This document shows positions 47,809 through 60,055 of a stretch of DNA of 64,000 bases, piece after piece (positions within the stretch are counted from its first letter, which is position 1; the number at the start of each line of letters is the position of its first letter). A program made the translations under genes and the position numbers. This DNA comes from Perognathus longimembris pacificus. Lineage: Eukaryota > Chordata > Mammalia > Rodentia > Heteromyidae. Below the pieces are notes generated by a model. The model was not told where the DNA came from and did no database searches. It saw only the letters and a program-made list of their open reading frames with translations. The stretch is from assembly GCF_023159225.1 (NCBI RefSeq), contig NC_063171.1, positions 38,099,378 through 38,163,377 of the forward strand, in the 5' to 3' direction.

Positions 47809-49485
47809 AGAACTGCATATATTTAAGTGTGGACAATGTAATGAGAGTTAACACATGCAAAAACATGTTTCTATCACCACTTTTCAGACAGTGTCTCCCT
47901 ATAGAATCCACTTTGGCCATTAACTTGTCATCCTGTGTCTCAAACTCACTAGTACTGGGATTACACGGAGATGATCTCATGCCCAGCTCAGTATCTTTCC
48001 AAATTTTCTTTCATCTTCTTCTCCTTCATACCCACCCATTCTGCCTGGCTCCTCTCCCCTTTCTCCCACCGAATATCTTGTACCCCTTCCTCCTCACCTT
48101 TCCCTGATCCTCAGACTCCTTCCCTCCCTCTATACTTAAGAAACACCTGCTCCTACTCCCAGCCAGGGCTCCAGCTCTCTCTCACCCCAATAGAGGACAA
48201 TGTCCTGTCCCCCTAGACTGCTGTGCTTCACTCGACAAGTCAGGCCTGCGGTCTCCTCAGCCGCCACATCCACGGTTGCTCACAGATACCACAGCCCATC
48301 AGCATTGGGCAGGAAGTCGCCTCTCTGAGTGTCTGGCTGCTCCTGCTCACCCTGCATCCACATCACCCACACAGGCTTTGGGTAGAAGCCAGAGACATGA
48401 CATGCCAGCCTCAGATGGCCAGGCTCAGGACTGGGGCCACTGGACAGCCAGGCTTTGGGCTTCACTGGAGCAGGAAGAGGCAGAGACAATATTAGAAAAT
48501 AACTCTAACCTGGAGCATATGGACTTCAAAGTCCAAATGTTTGGGCATTTACCCTCCACTCTTTTGGTAACAAAATCAATGACTGATGGAATCCCACTCC
48601 TTTTTGGGCACCCTCCTGCTCTCTTAGGTTTAAAGAAGGTGGCCAAAAGAGAAACAGAGCAGGACAAACCTTATTTCTGCAGATCCTCCTTTCCTGCTTC
48701 AAGAAGGCTCAGGAGATATACAGGGCAGGTTTCATAGAGGAGACTGTTCACAGTAACACAGGTACCTTTGTACTGACTGACTGATGAACAGAACTTTTGA
48801 GCTTGACTTCTACCTTCTGGTGTAGGTACACAGGAGTGGTTTTTGAGGCTTAGGAAATCCACTTTTCCTAATGCTCCTCTCAGGAAACTTGTCATGGTGC
48901 CCCCAGAATGCAGCTCACAGCCTGCTGTGCCCTGGATCTCAAAGGGATCTGAGTAGGAGGAAACCAGATTAAAGTTAGGTTACTAAACAGCAAGCCAGAA
49001 AGAAAGAGATATGGGAAAGACCCAGGAGTTCAGATTTGGATGAGCATTACAAATCTGGATTGTGAAATGATGAGTTGAAACAATTTAGAATATTTAGAGG
49101 CTCTCAGAAAGAAGCACATTGGGAAGGGGGAGGCATGTCATGAATGGGCCAGAGTAGAATGTGTGATGGGAAACAAGAGAGAGAAGAGGTAGAGTAAAGA
49201 GCAGTGAGATGGAGTCAAAACTTCAGCATCCTGAGGTATATAAGATAAGCACTTAGAGAGGAGAAATCAGGAAGGACTAAGTTACAACCATCAATTCCGA
49301 GGAAGTCACATTTTAGTGCATTCAAGCATGAGAAAGGGAAGTCAGGACATACTTCTCACAAGAACAACCAGGCCTTGGTCACAAAGAAAGTGATTGCCTC
49401 CATCAGAGACCAAAGTAAAAACAGGCCTCACCTGGAATACTTAAAGAGATGTGGAGATTGTTCTAGAGAAAGGTGTGCATGACGG

Positions 49486-49550
49486 TAAGGGAGGAGAGGG
49501 GAGGGAAGAAAAGAGGAGAGGAAGGGAGGGGAAGGGAGGAGAGAGGAAAC
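49486..49550 (+). repeat. GGGAA/GGAGA purine tract beside the broken exon 2 donor
   Basis: Imperfect GGGGA/GGAAG units end about 10 bp from the CD1B exon 2 border. Expansion or slippage here may be linked to loss of the donor. Confidence 0.85.
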
Positions 49551-50395
49551 AGGACTCGAATTCCAACTGGAATTCATTGGCTTGTGTTTGCACTTCCTCA
49601 CTGAATCCCAAGTAGTACACTGGAAATAGCTCCAGCAGCACTGTTACTCCATCATGGGTGAAATTCCCCTTGGACCAAGGCTTCAGGAATACAGGAGTGG
49701 CTGACTCACCCACCCAGGCATGAAATCATGCAAATCATCCAGGCAGCTGAAAGCTGAATTTGTGCCCAGGTGCTGTTGGCAAATGATGAGATTTGATTTA
49801 AATGTAGACGGATTGGCTCCTGGAAGGCTGTGGATAAATGAGTTGAACATGGTGAAGAGAAAGGAAAGAATTGGATGTTGGGATAAAAGCATGGACATGG
49901 AGAAGATGCAAAAAACACAAAGTCAGAATCTGTGCAACCCTTGAGAACTGTCTCTTTGAGAGCTATCGGTCTCAGGCTTCAGCCCCAACTTCCAGAATGG
50001 TCAAGACACTCAAGACAGGGGGGCTCCGAGCCCACTGAACAAGCTTACCAGGCTAAGTGTAGCCTGCCTTTACCCAGACCCTCTGCCACAGTGCAGGCTG
50101 CCACCACAGAGACTCTTACCATCCTGACTGTAACCAGCTGGGAAGAGAACAGCCAACAACTCAAGTGGCAGGAGCAGCATCGCCCTGAGAGCACCTCAGG
50201 TGTTCAGCAACACTGCTGCTCAGTACTCTGTACAGACTTCCTGTCTCCCCCACCTGACAAATCGCTCCCTGTGAATTACATATCACAGAGGAAAATGTCT
50301 TCCTTGCACAGCCTATCCCCTCCAGGTTTCACTTCCCTCTCTCTTCTTTCTTTGGCTTCCAGCTTCTCTCCATGTCTCCATTTTCATCAGATGAC

Positions 50396-50493
50396 AAAAA
50401 AAAAGAAAGAAAGGAAGGAAGGGAGGGAGGGAGGGAGGGAGGGAGGGAGGGAGGGAGGGAGGGAGGGAGGGAGGGAGGGAGAAAGAAAGAAAA
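50396..50493 (+). repeat. (GGGA)n/(AAAG)n microsatellite in unit B
   Basis: About 60 bp of GGGA with AAAG edges, between tcatcagatgac and aaaatccccggtg, the paralogous position of the GAA array at 31037. Confidence 0.95.
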
Positions 50494-52462
50494 TCCCCGG
50501 TGTGACTCTTCAAGGTTCTTAACCTCTCTGAGCTGTGATGACATATCTATAAAATGCAGGGGAATGCGAAACAGCTGCCAGCTTCACCCTGCTGAAACCT
50601 GGAAGGATATTTTGGTGTATGCACCCAATTCCTCCTCCATCCCTCCCACTGCTCTGCCTTCTCTCTTCATGTCATGACGCTTTTCCTACTCTTATCCACA
50701 TCTCCATTTCCCGTTCTATCCCCTTGTCTAGTGTTTCTAATCCTATGTTCTTAGTTCTGGTTTTCTGTTTTCATTTCTTCTCTTCTACTTCATCAAACTG
50801 CCCAGAATTTCCCATTAAAACTGGGGAGGTGTGGGGGAGGAAGACAACTTGCCAAGGTCCTAGTGGCAAAAGTAGAACCAGACAACTGAAAATCCAGAAG
50901 AAAAAGCTTATTTTCTTTATTTATTAACCAAACCAAATATAAAGAAATAAATATGAATCTATGAGCTCAAAACATTTTCAGTTCGTTTAAGCATAAAAAT
51001 CTTTAATATACACAATTAAATCATGGTAGGATAGTGGTTATTATAGTATACAAAACTCAAAGGCCAAAAAGAAAACATTAGAAACCTTGAGAATTAAGAA
51101 GCATTCTCTATTTGTTGTCTCTTAACTGATTTGCTATTGTCTCTTAACTATTGTTGTTTTATTTTTCTTTTCCAATTTTAAGCACTTCAGTGGTAGAAGG
51201 AATGTTGGTTTTTTTCCTAGATCTTCATTTTCTTCTATTGTCAGCCCAAGACCAGTACATAGAAACTAGTTAACACAGAATGAGTACTTGAGAGAGAAGG
51301 GAAGAAAACAGGAGAAAGAGAACCTATCACCAAGTGGCTAAATGCAATTAGAATCCTTTGTTCCAATCTGTGCTGGAATCTGCATTCTTCAGATTCTATT
51401 TAAACAAATAAAACATTACCCATGGTATTATGTATGTGTTGGGTAGCTTTGTTGATAAGCAGTTGATAGTAAGCAGATGGTTTCATTCCTATGATTTCTA
51501 GGATAGTCTCATGCTACTCTCTTGGACTGTGTCCCTCTCTTAAGTTGGTTTCTGTTAGGCTTATGTTTACTAGAGTTTCACACCACCAATGCACGAAAAA
51601 GAAAGAAAAGAGTAGTTTGGGTCACTTTGATCCAAAAATATTTGCATAAAGGGTTTTGTGCTATTTTGATTCCCATTTTACACTTAAGAGTAATGCTAAT
51701 TTGACTGAACCTCTGTCAAATCATAGAGGTTTCTTTTCACTGATCATGTTTCCCAATGAGCAATGAGCAATTCTCTTCTCATATCAGGTCTCCATATCCA
51801 AAGACACTCATTTCACAAGAAGAGGAACAAAAATATTATAAAGAAGCTGATAGGCAACCCAAAGTTTTCAAGCAAATTTAGTTGAGTTTTGGTTTACTAC
51901 CACTTATCCAATCAATTGGTTTGGATCTGTTACTCCTTTTCATGTGGTACATCGTTTATACAACCTCTGCTAGGCTTCTTGTCTTATGTGGGAGAGTTTT
52001 TCCCTGTTGCAAATTCAAATATAGTTCTTTTGTTGTATTAAGGCACATGTATCAATGGCCTTCAAGCTACCTCCAGCTTTCAGTATTTCAGGCTCCAAGT
52101 GGGAGAGGACGGAGCCACCTCTGTTGCCACTCAAGTTGAGAGTATGAATGAAAATTATTGTGTTAATTTGATAGCAGACCTCTGACCATGGGGACTGAGC
52201 CACCTGTTGAAGCTGATCTTCCTTTAGATCTCCATGAAAGGAAATCATTGTTTTCTCCAGTCCTCAACTGGCAATGCTGGTACCCAGATACACTGGACAG
52301 AAATATTTGAACTTGTATTCATGGTTGCTGGCATAGGGGTGATTTTTGCCATCTTCCCTGTAGCTGGGTTTCTCCCTGGCATTGGTAACTGATGTGTCAT
52401 GTTCTACTTCATGTTACCAACAATAATTATTAACTATAGGATCCTGTATTTTATTTTATTTT

Positions 52463-52683
52463 TTTGGTCAGTCCTAGGGCTTGAACTCAGAGCCTGAGCA
52501 CTGTCCCTGAACTCTTTTGCTCAAGTCTAGCACTCTATTTCTTTAAGCTCTACTTCTGGCTTTCTGGTGTTATTGGGAGAGCAGAGTCACATGTACTTCC
52601 TTAGGCTGACTTTGAACTGAGATCCTTGGATCTCAGCCTCCTTAGTAACTAGGATTACAAGCATGAGCTACCAGCACTTGCCC
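52463..52683 (-). mobile_element. B1-like/ID composite SINE, antisense
   Basis: ttggtcagtcctagggcttga to aggattacaagcatgagcta; paralogue of the SINE at 32322. Confidence 0.75.
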
Positions 52684-52864
52684 CATTAAACCCTTTGAGG
52701 GTCATTTGATTATCTTGCAAACGGCAACTAATGTGTATTACTTAAAGTATACTTTGTGTTGACTTGGATTATTTGCCATTTTGTCCTTCCTGAATACACA
52801 CAGAAACATGCATCTGAATAAACCTACAGTAATAGAATGGTATGTATATAAACTTGTTTATTAA

Positions 52865-54250
52865 AAATAATCAAAATAGACATGTACTATGTATAATATT
52901 CTGCTATCTTTTCCTTTCAGACTAATGCTTTTATTGCAGATATTCTGAGTCCTTGTTGTTTTTCACATGAATTCTAGGAGCCTAGTTTGTTTGTTTTTTT
53001 TGCAATGAAAATGGAACCAAATCTGCCCCACCCTCAAAATTCTCTTTTTGCTTTCAATGTAAAATATAAGTGCTAGGACCACACATATAGATGGTATTGG
53101 CATGCTAAGGTGAATGTCCTAGTGTTTAAAGAGATAATTTTAACAATGACAGGCACTGAAAATACATTTTAAGATGGGTGCCCGTGGCTCAGGCCTGTAA
53201 TCCTAGCTATTCAGGAGGCTGAGATTTGAGGATTATGGTTCAAAGCCAGCTTAACAGGAAGGTCCATGAGACTCTTATCTCCAACAAACTACTCAGAAAA
53301 AGCCAAAACTAGAGCTGTAGTTGAAGTGGTACAACACTAGTCTTGAGCCCAGAGAAGCTCAGAAACAGAACCCAGGCCCTGAGTTAAAGCCCCAAGACTA
53401 CAAAAATAAGTAAATAAATAAATAAACAAATAAATACATTTTGGGTGTTTCAGCATTCTGAGTTCAAACTGGCTTTGCATAAATCCTTTGAGACCTGTGT
53501 GATTTCATTTATTGCCAGACTACTCAACCTGAAAAGAAAAAGCAGCACAGAAATACTTTCTTGAATCCCAAGAGACATTGTGAGTCAGGAGCTGATGCTA
53601 TTTCACACAAGGGGTTTCAAGAGACCACACACAGGCAAAGCCACTCCTGGAATTGGCTACCAAATGTGACAAGGAGCTGGGAGGTCTGTGTGTATGTCCA
53701 GCCTCTCTGTGGAACAACTTTCCATAAAGGCATCCAAAGATCACTCAGAGCACTGAGAAAAACAGGTGGCAGCACTCTTGACAAGATACCATTTTCCCAG
53801 CCAGGATGCTGCTTTGAGTGGTGCTGTGGGCAGCAGACAGTTGACTAACGGAAGTGTGCGCTGGAGAGGATGCAACAAAGCAGGTGCAGTTCTGTAACTG
53901 ATGCTCAGAGGTTGCATTGTGAGCCTCCTGCAGGTGAGGCCTACATTCAGTGGGCTCATTTTATACTAGTGCAGGTGAGCAGATTGAGTTCACTGTAATT
54001 TGGATGTAGATATAATCATTTCTTATTTTGTAATCACAGTTAGTGAGACAGTGGCATTTGTGCTTCACCAATTCTCTTAATCACTTTATTTAGGTATAAT
54101 TAGCATATAAGAAGCTCTACATGTTTAATATATGTAAATCAGTGAGTTTGGTCATACAGATACACTCATAAATCATAAGCACAATCAAGCACAATCATAT
54201 ATCCATCACCTCCTAAAGTTTCATCCTGTCCTACTTTGTGTATGAGAGAG
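52865..54250. repeat. Duplicated segment, paralogue of 36010-37085 and 15000-15620
   Basis: Matches the unit A block to about 53945, where unit A switches to CD1C 3' flank. From 53945 it continues in register with copy 0 at 15470 onward (ggtgagcagattg.g.tcactgtaattt), so this copy keeps the older arrangement. Confidence 0.8.
53172..53398 (+). mobile_element. B1-like/ID composite SINE
   Basis: gatgggtgcccgtggctcagg to ttaaagccccaagactac; paralogue of 36339 but kept more completely. Confidence 0.78.
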
Positions 54251-54299
54251 AGTGTGTTAAGAGCACTTCACATAAAACCTGCCTTCCTAGCAAAATTTA

Positions 54300-54563
54300 A
54301 ATCTGTATTACAATCTGGAGACGGAGTAAAGAAAGAAAAGGAGAAGGAGGAAGAAGACAACAAGGAGGAGGAGGAAGTAGCTGCTACCTACTGGGAGATC
54401 ATAAGTCATAAAAAAATCATGCCCTTAAACAAAGCTGTGAAATATTGGTCCTCTCTCTCTTTCTCTTTCTCTCTCTCTCTCTTCTTCCCTCCCTCCCGCC
54501 TCCCCCTTCTCTATTCACTTTTCAGCTGCTGCATAGGTGATAAATATAGATAGATAGACAGAC

Positions 54564-54619
<56 letters not shown>

Positions 54620-54700
54620 TAGATACAGATATCAGAGATAAACTGATCAGGACTGAAGCATCAAAAACAATAAACCAAAATAAAACTTTCCTCTTTAAGA
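54300..54700. repeat. CT-rich tract and (GATA)n array
   Basis: 54450-54520 is CT-rich; 54547-54619 is (GATA)n with GACA interruptions. No gene. Confidence 0.85.
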
Positions 54701-54719
54701 TGAATGCCTCTTTCTATAT

Positions 54720-55180
54720 CCTTACAAATGGGGCAATGTCATTCTTTCTGATGGAAGTATAGAATTCCATTGTGTATATACACCACACTTTCTTGATCCA
54801 TTCATTTACTTAAGGGCATCTGGGTTGATTCCATATCTTAGATATGGTAAATAATGCTGCAATGAGCATAGTTGTGCTGGTAGCTTTAGTGTATCTTTGT
54901 TTGTGATATTTGGGTAAATGCCCAGACATGGGATTGTGGATCATAGGGGAGCTCTATGTTCAGTCTTTTGGGTAACCTCCTTACTGCTCTCCAGAGTGGT
55001 TGTACCAGTTTACATTCCCACCAATAGTGTAGTAGTGTTTCCTTTTGGCCATATCTCTGCCACCACCTATTATTGATTGTTTTCTTAATAATGGCCATTC
55101 CAACTGGGATGAGGTGGAATCTCAATGTGGTTTTGATCTGCATTTTTTCATGTCCAATGATGTTGAACACTGAAGGCAGT
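54720..55180 (-). mobile_element. Old L1 3' region, antisense
   Basis: The plus strand carries complement phrases of the L1 3' end: aatggggcaatgtcattctt, caatgagcatagttgtgctg, ccagtttacattcccaccaa, atgtggttttgatctgcat. Non-coding. Confidence 0.75.
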
Positions 55181-55353
55181 CCCAAAGAAACATAGGCTCC
55201 ATGGTTTCTCTCATTTGTATCAACAATTAGTATATGACTAGGACAGCCCACAATAGCACAATAGGTATGTTCATATGACCATATAAACTGACACCAATCA
55301 AAATGAACTCCAAGATATGGAACAAGAGGTTTTGTTGTTCTTATTGTTGTTAT

Positions 55354-55393
<40 letters not shown>

Positions 55394-55800
55394 AACGTTA
55401 AAGTACCGTACTGAAAGCCTTTCTTTTTTTCTTTATTTTCTTTTCAACTTTTTTTTATTTTCCCTTTGGTTTATCCCCTGTAGTCACTGTGTTTAATTCG
55501 GGTCCCTGTGTCTTGTATAGATGTTTAACTGATTTGGGTAAGGGGAATAACAAAATAGAGAAACAAAGGACAAGGGGTGAACTAATACAACAATACACAG
55601 AAGATTCTAAGTTGGAAATGAACTCTACAACCAGGGCAGGGGGGTTGAGGGGAAGGTAAAGTGGAAAAAAATGAGAAAGGAGGTAACAACGTTTGACAAG
55701 AAATGTACTAAAAAAAAAAGAAATGTACTCAATACCTTACTTGTGTAACTGTAATGCCTATGCACATCACTGTTACTACAAAATAGAAGAAAGAAAAATA
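55181..55800 (+). mobile_element. L1 3' UTR fragment, sense
   Basis: Starts cccaaagaaacataggctcc, like 9998, and continues through gaactccaagatatgg, a (GAT)n array (55348-55393) and a tail ending tgtaactgtaatgcctatgcacat. It abuts the antisense L1 piece head to head. Confidence 0.7.
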
Positions 55801-57330
55801 AAGACAATTGCCTCAAGTATTTTTATATAGTAATAGAAATCAGATGAAAGCAAAAGACTTCCAATCATTATTCACTGCATGAGTGGTTTGTTATTTAAAG
55901 CAGAAAATCTGGAACATTACTGTCTACATTACTCATTAGTTAAGTGACTGCTGTCTCATCTGTAGAAGGATAATCATAGTAACTGGTCAGGATTCTTATG
56001 AGGATTAGATGCTTAAGTATGTATAAAGTGTGTCAAATTTTGTCTTCTCTAAAGAGATGTCATTCAAATTATTTTTCTCTCTTATTTTGTTTTCCTCTAT
56101 TTTTCATTCAAATTACTTTCGTTATCCAATTAGCTTCAACTTTAAGTTGGGTACTTTTCCCTTTTCATGCTGGTAATGGGATTTAAGTCACAGTAACATT
56201 CAATAAGTGATCATTATTATATTATCAGTCATAATAAGTAATTAGTAATGTGTGTTGCATTTTTGCCTATGTTGCTCACACCTGGGTCAGGATTATGGAA
56301 GAGGGAATGTAAAGTTCAATAGACTATAAAGGAGGCTCGAGTGTCTGGCTAGTCAACAAAAACGATCAGGAAACTAGAAGAAAGTCTCATCTTGATAAAC
56401 TAATAAAATAATGGGATCATTTATAAAAGAAAGTGACAATGGAAATAAAATGGTTAATGAGGAAAGATAATGATCTGCTTTAATTTAATATAGATAAAAT
56501 GGAAGTAGAAAAAAATCTCTAGGTAGCTTCTGTGGGTACACTGGAGAAGCAATACCTAAAGCTTTCTTCCTCATTTGAATAGAGGCCCAAAATTAGGTGC
56601 AGCATACCTATCTTTGTTTATCTGCAGGTAATATTTTCAGAGAGCCACATTTCAGATCCACTATTTCAGCCTAGACTGCTCCATTTACAAAACGCTCTCC
56701 TTATTATCAACTTACCCCGCCCCCCACTTTCCAAATGGAAGAATATTAGAAAGATCTCTAAAGCCAGTATCTTTCCAGGAGAACTAGAATGCACTCAGTT
56801 ATCTTATTCAGGCATGTTGACATTCCCCAAAAATGTCACTGTACACAAGAGTCATCTTTCTCTGGGAGAGTCCCCAGGGAATCACCAAAGTAAACCAGAA
56901 GAGAAACCCAGAGAAGCACTTGATGGGTCACTACCCTTGCCACTCACAGTACAGAGCACTCCAAAAACGTTCTCTAGGTTCCCTTTTCGCCTTCCCATGT
57001 GTGTTCTATGTTCCATGTGTGTGTCTACATCTCACCTTGTGTGAACCTGAAGGAGCACACCGAGAGCCAACATTTTACCATCTTTGTAAACTGCCAATCA
57101 TCCACCTGCATCTTTATCTTTCATTCTTTGCAAGTAGTGACACAAAGGGGTTTCAATTCAACATGTCAGTTTGCAAGTACAAAATACCTTGATCAATGCC
57201 CTGCCTTTCATCATTTCCCCCCATCTCTTCTAACCCCATCGATCCCCTCAAGTAACCTGGATCCATTTTTACATAAGTACATTGAATACTATGACTGCAT
57301 TTGCCCACCCTTCCACTCGCCATCCATGTG

Positions 57331-57374
<44 letters not shown>

Positions 57375-58154
57375 TATGCTCCAATTTCCTGGTATTCATT
57401 TTGCTAAATTGCAAGTTGAAATGAGTTGCACCATTGGAATCTTCCCCTGTATATACTATACTTTAGTTAATATGTTTGTGTATATGTATATGACCCTCTC
57501 TCTCTCTATATATATATATATAATATATATATAACATATATATTTTAGATAGAACTTCCACATGAGTGATAACTTCCCTCGTCTCTTGGATCCTGACTTA
57601 CTACACTAAGTATAATGTTTTTCAGGTCCATCCACTTCCCAGAAAATGACATAATATCATCTTCATGATGAATGAGTAAAATTATACTGTATCTATATTG
57701 TCGGAATCTTTTAGTGAAACAAGTACACTGAGATCTAGAGCCTTCAGAGACAGACTGGTGCCAATAAAAGCCCTACAATAAGTCAAAATTCAGGGTCTTT
57801 TATTCATTCAAACAGATTTGTATTTTTACATATATATTTAAATACACACTAAATTAAATCAGGCTATCATTTAGGCAGAAGGATACAACTAGAACAAGAT
57901 AGATTAAATTTAGAGTCATAGAGGCTCATATTTTAAATGACAACAGTAAAAATATGTAAAAATAAATAAATAAAGTACTCTGAAAACAGAGTATTCAAAA
58001 TAAGAATGTTGGAATAAAATGTGACTGTGGTGAGGTATGGCACTGCACTGAGACTAACCTGGAAAAGTCACTACCTGGAGGTGATAGTAAGCTGGGAAAC
58101 TTGAGATGATTGAGAGGGCAGAAACGAATTTCATATTGAGAAAAAAAATCTGCA
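55801..58154. other. Intergenic DNA, partly shared with 17-18.7 kb
   Basis: 56500-57810 is the partner of 17040-18720. (CA)n at 57335-57372 and (TA)n at 57501-57545. No gene recognised. Confidence 0.5.
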
Positions 58155-58160
58155 TTGTAT

Positions 58161-58686
58161 TGTTGGGGATTCTCACTGCCCTTCAACCAGCCCTGGGGCA
58201 GTGTGGGAGGGAGCCCCTCTCACCTTCCAGCCTCAACCGGAAGAGAAGTAAGCCCGGCTTGGCCTCCCAGCTTGGCCACATGTCTAATGGCGGGCCTGGC
58301 CCGTGGGGGGTGCTGTAGTCCCTGCCCACAGAGGAAGGTGCATGACATCCCCTGATGGGCAGCCCAGCTCATCCAATCAGTTAATCACCCAAGTCCCTCC
58401 CCTTCCGCCTTTGTCACCGTAATAAATTCTTCTGCCCGCCCCCTAGGCGGGTGAGCCCCGTTCAACCATCAAGCTGTCTCCCCGGGATTCTCTTCCTGCG
58501 TCAGACACGTGAGGGGGGCTGGTGGGGAAGGGGATTTCGGCATTTCTCCTCAACTCAGCAAAGTCCACAAAGATACGCCCTATTCCTTCTGCTGGTGGGC
58601 GGGGTAGGGCTGAGTCTCTCATAGTTTTGGGGTTCAGGCATTTTCCCCAGGAGCTAGGGGAAAAGGGGTCCTCAGAGGCCCCCACA
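58161..58686 (+). mobile_element. Solo LTR of an endogenous retrovirus, 526 bp
   Basis: Starts tgttgggg and ends cccccaca, giving imperfect inverted ends (TG...CA), with a perfect 6-bp target-site duplication ttgtat at 58155-58160 and 58687-58692. GC-rich compared with its flanks; CCAAT-like ccaatcag at 58374 and an AATAAA at 58421 fit U3/R layout. A 6-bp duplication fits a class II (beta-type) element. No internal viral genes. Confidence 0.92.
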
Positions 58687-58692
58687 TTGTAT

Positions 58693-59070
58693 GAAAAGTG
58701 AGACAGGGGTCCAGAAAAATTAGCCTGAGTGAGATCAAGGATTCAAATATTTCTTTCACCAAAAACTAGAGACCATGTAAATGTCCATTCAAGTGAAAGA
58801 TACAAGGAAAATCTTCACTGAGCACCTGGACCCAGAAACTAGAAGGAAATATGAATATTAAATAACAGTAAACTAAAATAATAAAGAAAATGAAGCACAT
58901 AATTCAACTGCTACCCCATCTCTTTTCCTTTAATACTTTCATTCTGGTTATTCTGAATAAACTGGAGGGGGAGGAGAAGGAAGGGGAAGGGAGAGAGGAT
59001 AGGGGAGGAGAAAGCAGAGGGAGAGAATGCCCTGAACCAAAGATAGAAAAGTGCCTGGATCCTCCCTGGT
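58693..59070. other. Interval before CD1B remnant 3
   Basis: Contains a GGGGA-type purine tract at about 58965-59030. No exon 3-6 homology to CD1 seen. Confidence 0.5.
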
Positions 59071-59074
59071 CTGA

Positions 59075-59660
59075 ATTCAATAATGCTGGCTTGCAGTTCT
59101 CAAGTAAGAGTGAAGAAGGATCCGAAAGAGCTTAGCTCACCAGCTCAGCCATCTCCTCACTGAAGTTGCCCTTGGACCAGGCCTTCAGTGATGTGGCAGT
59201 GCCTGAGTCACTATCTCAGCCCATGAATCTACAGCTCACCTAGCCACCCTGAGCCTTGATATTGTGTCGAGGTGCTGATGGCAAAAGATGAGATTTGGAT
59301 GACATGAAAAGAGGTTGATCCCAGGAAGGTTCTGAAAGAAAGGAAACATGGTGAAGAAAAAGGAAGAAATATGAGTGGGGAAGAAGATGTGGATCCTGAA
59401 AAGATGTAGAGAGCAAGATCCCAGACTGTGCAACCCGTGAGGACAAGCCTATTTGAGAGCCTCAGGCTTCCTTCCAGCCCCAACTTCCAGAATGATGAAA
59501 GAGAGCTGGAGACAGGAGGGCTCAGAGCCTTAGTGGCCAAGCATACCTGGCTCAGTACAGACCCTTTGTGACAGTGCAGAGACATGCCAGAGTGACTCTT
59601 ACCATCCTATTCTCCCAACCTGGGAAGAGAACAGCTCAACACAAGTCACAGGAGCAGCAT
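59075..59660 (-). pseudogene. CD1B: CD1B remnant 3: exons 1 and 2 only
   Basis: Exon 1 is 59603-59660: MLLL followed at once by TGA, a 3-nt shorter body, and a good gtaaga donor. Exon 2 from 59331 downward matches CD1B alpha1 (STSFHVIQISSFA, QYQGSGWLGEL) with a stop replacing Q in LQIHG, another shortly after, and KAWSKGNFSEE further on; homology fades at about 59075. No later exons, so it is dead. Confidence 0.88.
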
Positions 59661-60055
59661 CTCCCTGAGATCACTTCAAATACTAAGAGCTTGTGTTTGA
59701 TCTCTGATTCAGCAACATTTCTGCTCATTCCTCTAGTGACTTCCTGTCTCTTCTAGCCAACAAATCTCTTCATACAAATTGCATATCAGAGAAAACACCG
59801 TCCCTTGCAAAGTGCTGGGACACGTACTGGACTCTCATTTCCATTCAATCTGGACTTTTACTCTTTTTTGCCTACCCCAACTCCTTCAGATGACCTCCGC
59901 ATAGCTCATTTTTATTTTTGAAAGGTCATTTTACCTCCTTGAACCTTTGTTTCCACATCCTTAGCAGAAAGTTTTCTATTTATTATGTCCTATAAGTTCC
60001 GTTGAAGGGGCAATTTTCATAATATGTTGGTGACCATTAAATTGTATACAAACAA
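59661..60055. other. 5' flank of CD1B remnant 3
   Basis: Similar in outline to 30840-31030 and 50181-50390 (gacttcctgtctc...ccaacaaatc, aattgcatatca.agaaa), so part of the CD1B upstream region was copied as well. No gene. Confidence 0.6.

Larger units (their letters stand above)
46742..50180 (-). pseudogene. CD1B: CD1B pseudogene with all six exons
   Basis: Exons: 50120-50180 (MLLLPLELLAVLFPAG), 49560-49827, 48670-48948, 48186-48464, 47331-47424, 46742-46763. Identity as CD1B rests on exon 3 ([37 protein letters not shown]) and the tail SYDDIP (human SYQNIP). Lesions: exon 2 is 268 nt instead of 267, with one base lost near the GSGW codons and two gained about 10-15 codons later, bringing an early TGA; the exon 2 donor reads TC where GT is expected; the last full codon of exon 3 is TAA (family CAA); exon 4 has TGA at the YLR arginine. 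Exons 1, 5 and 6 and the other splice sites remain good. Any product would be truncated in alpha1. It lies in the same orientation as CD1C and CD1E. Confidence 0.93.
49973..52860. repeat. Duplicated CD1B 5' flank (unit B)
   Basis: Partner of 30628-33275 minus the solo LTR. It keeps the uninterrupted site cagaaacatgcatctgaat near 52811, and carries about 0.8 kb (51040-51860) missing in unit A. Confidence 0.88.

Noticed and set aside
58500..58540. gtgaggggggctggtgggga considered as a tRNA-Pro primer-binding site after an LTR
   Set aside because: The target-site duplication ttgtat at 58155 and 58687 shows this lies inside a complete solo LTR.
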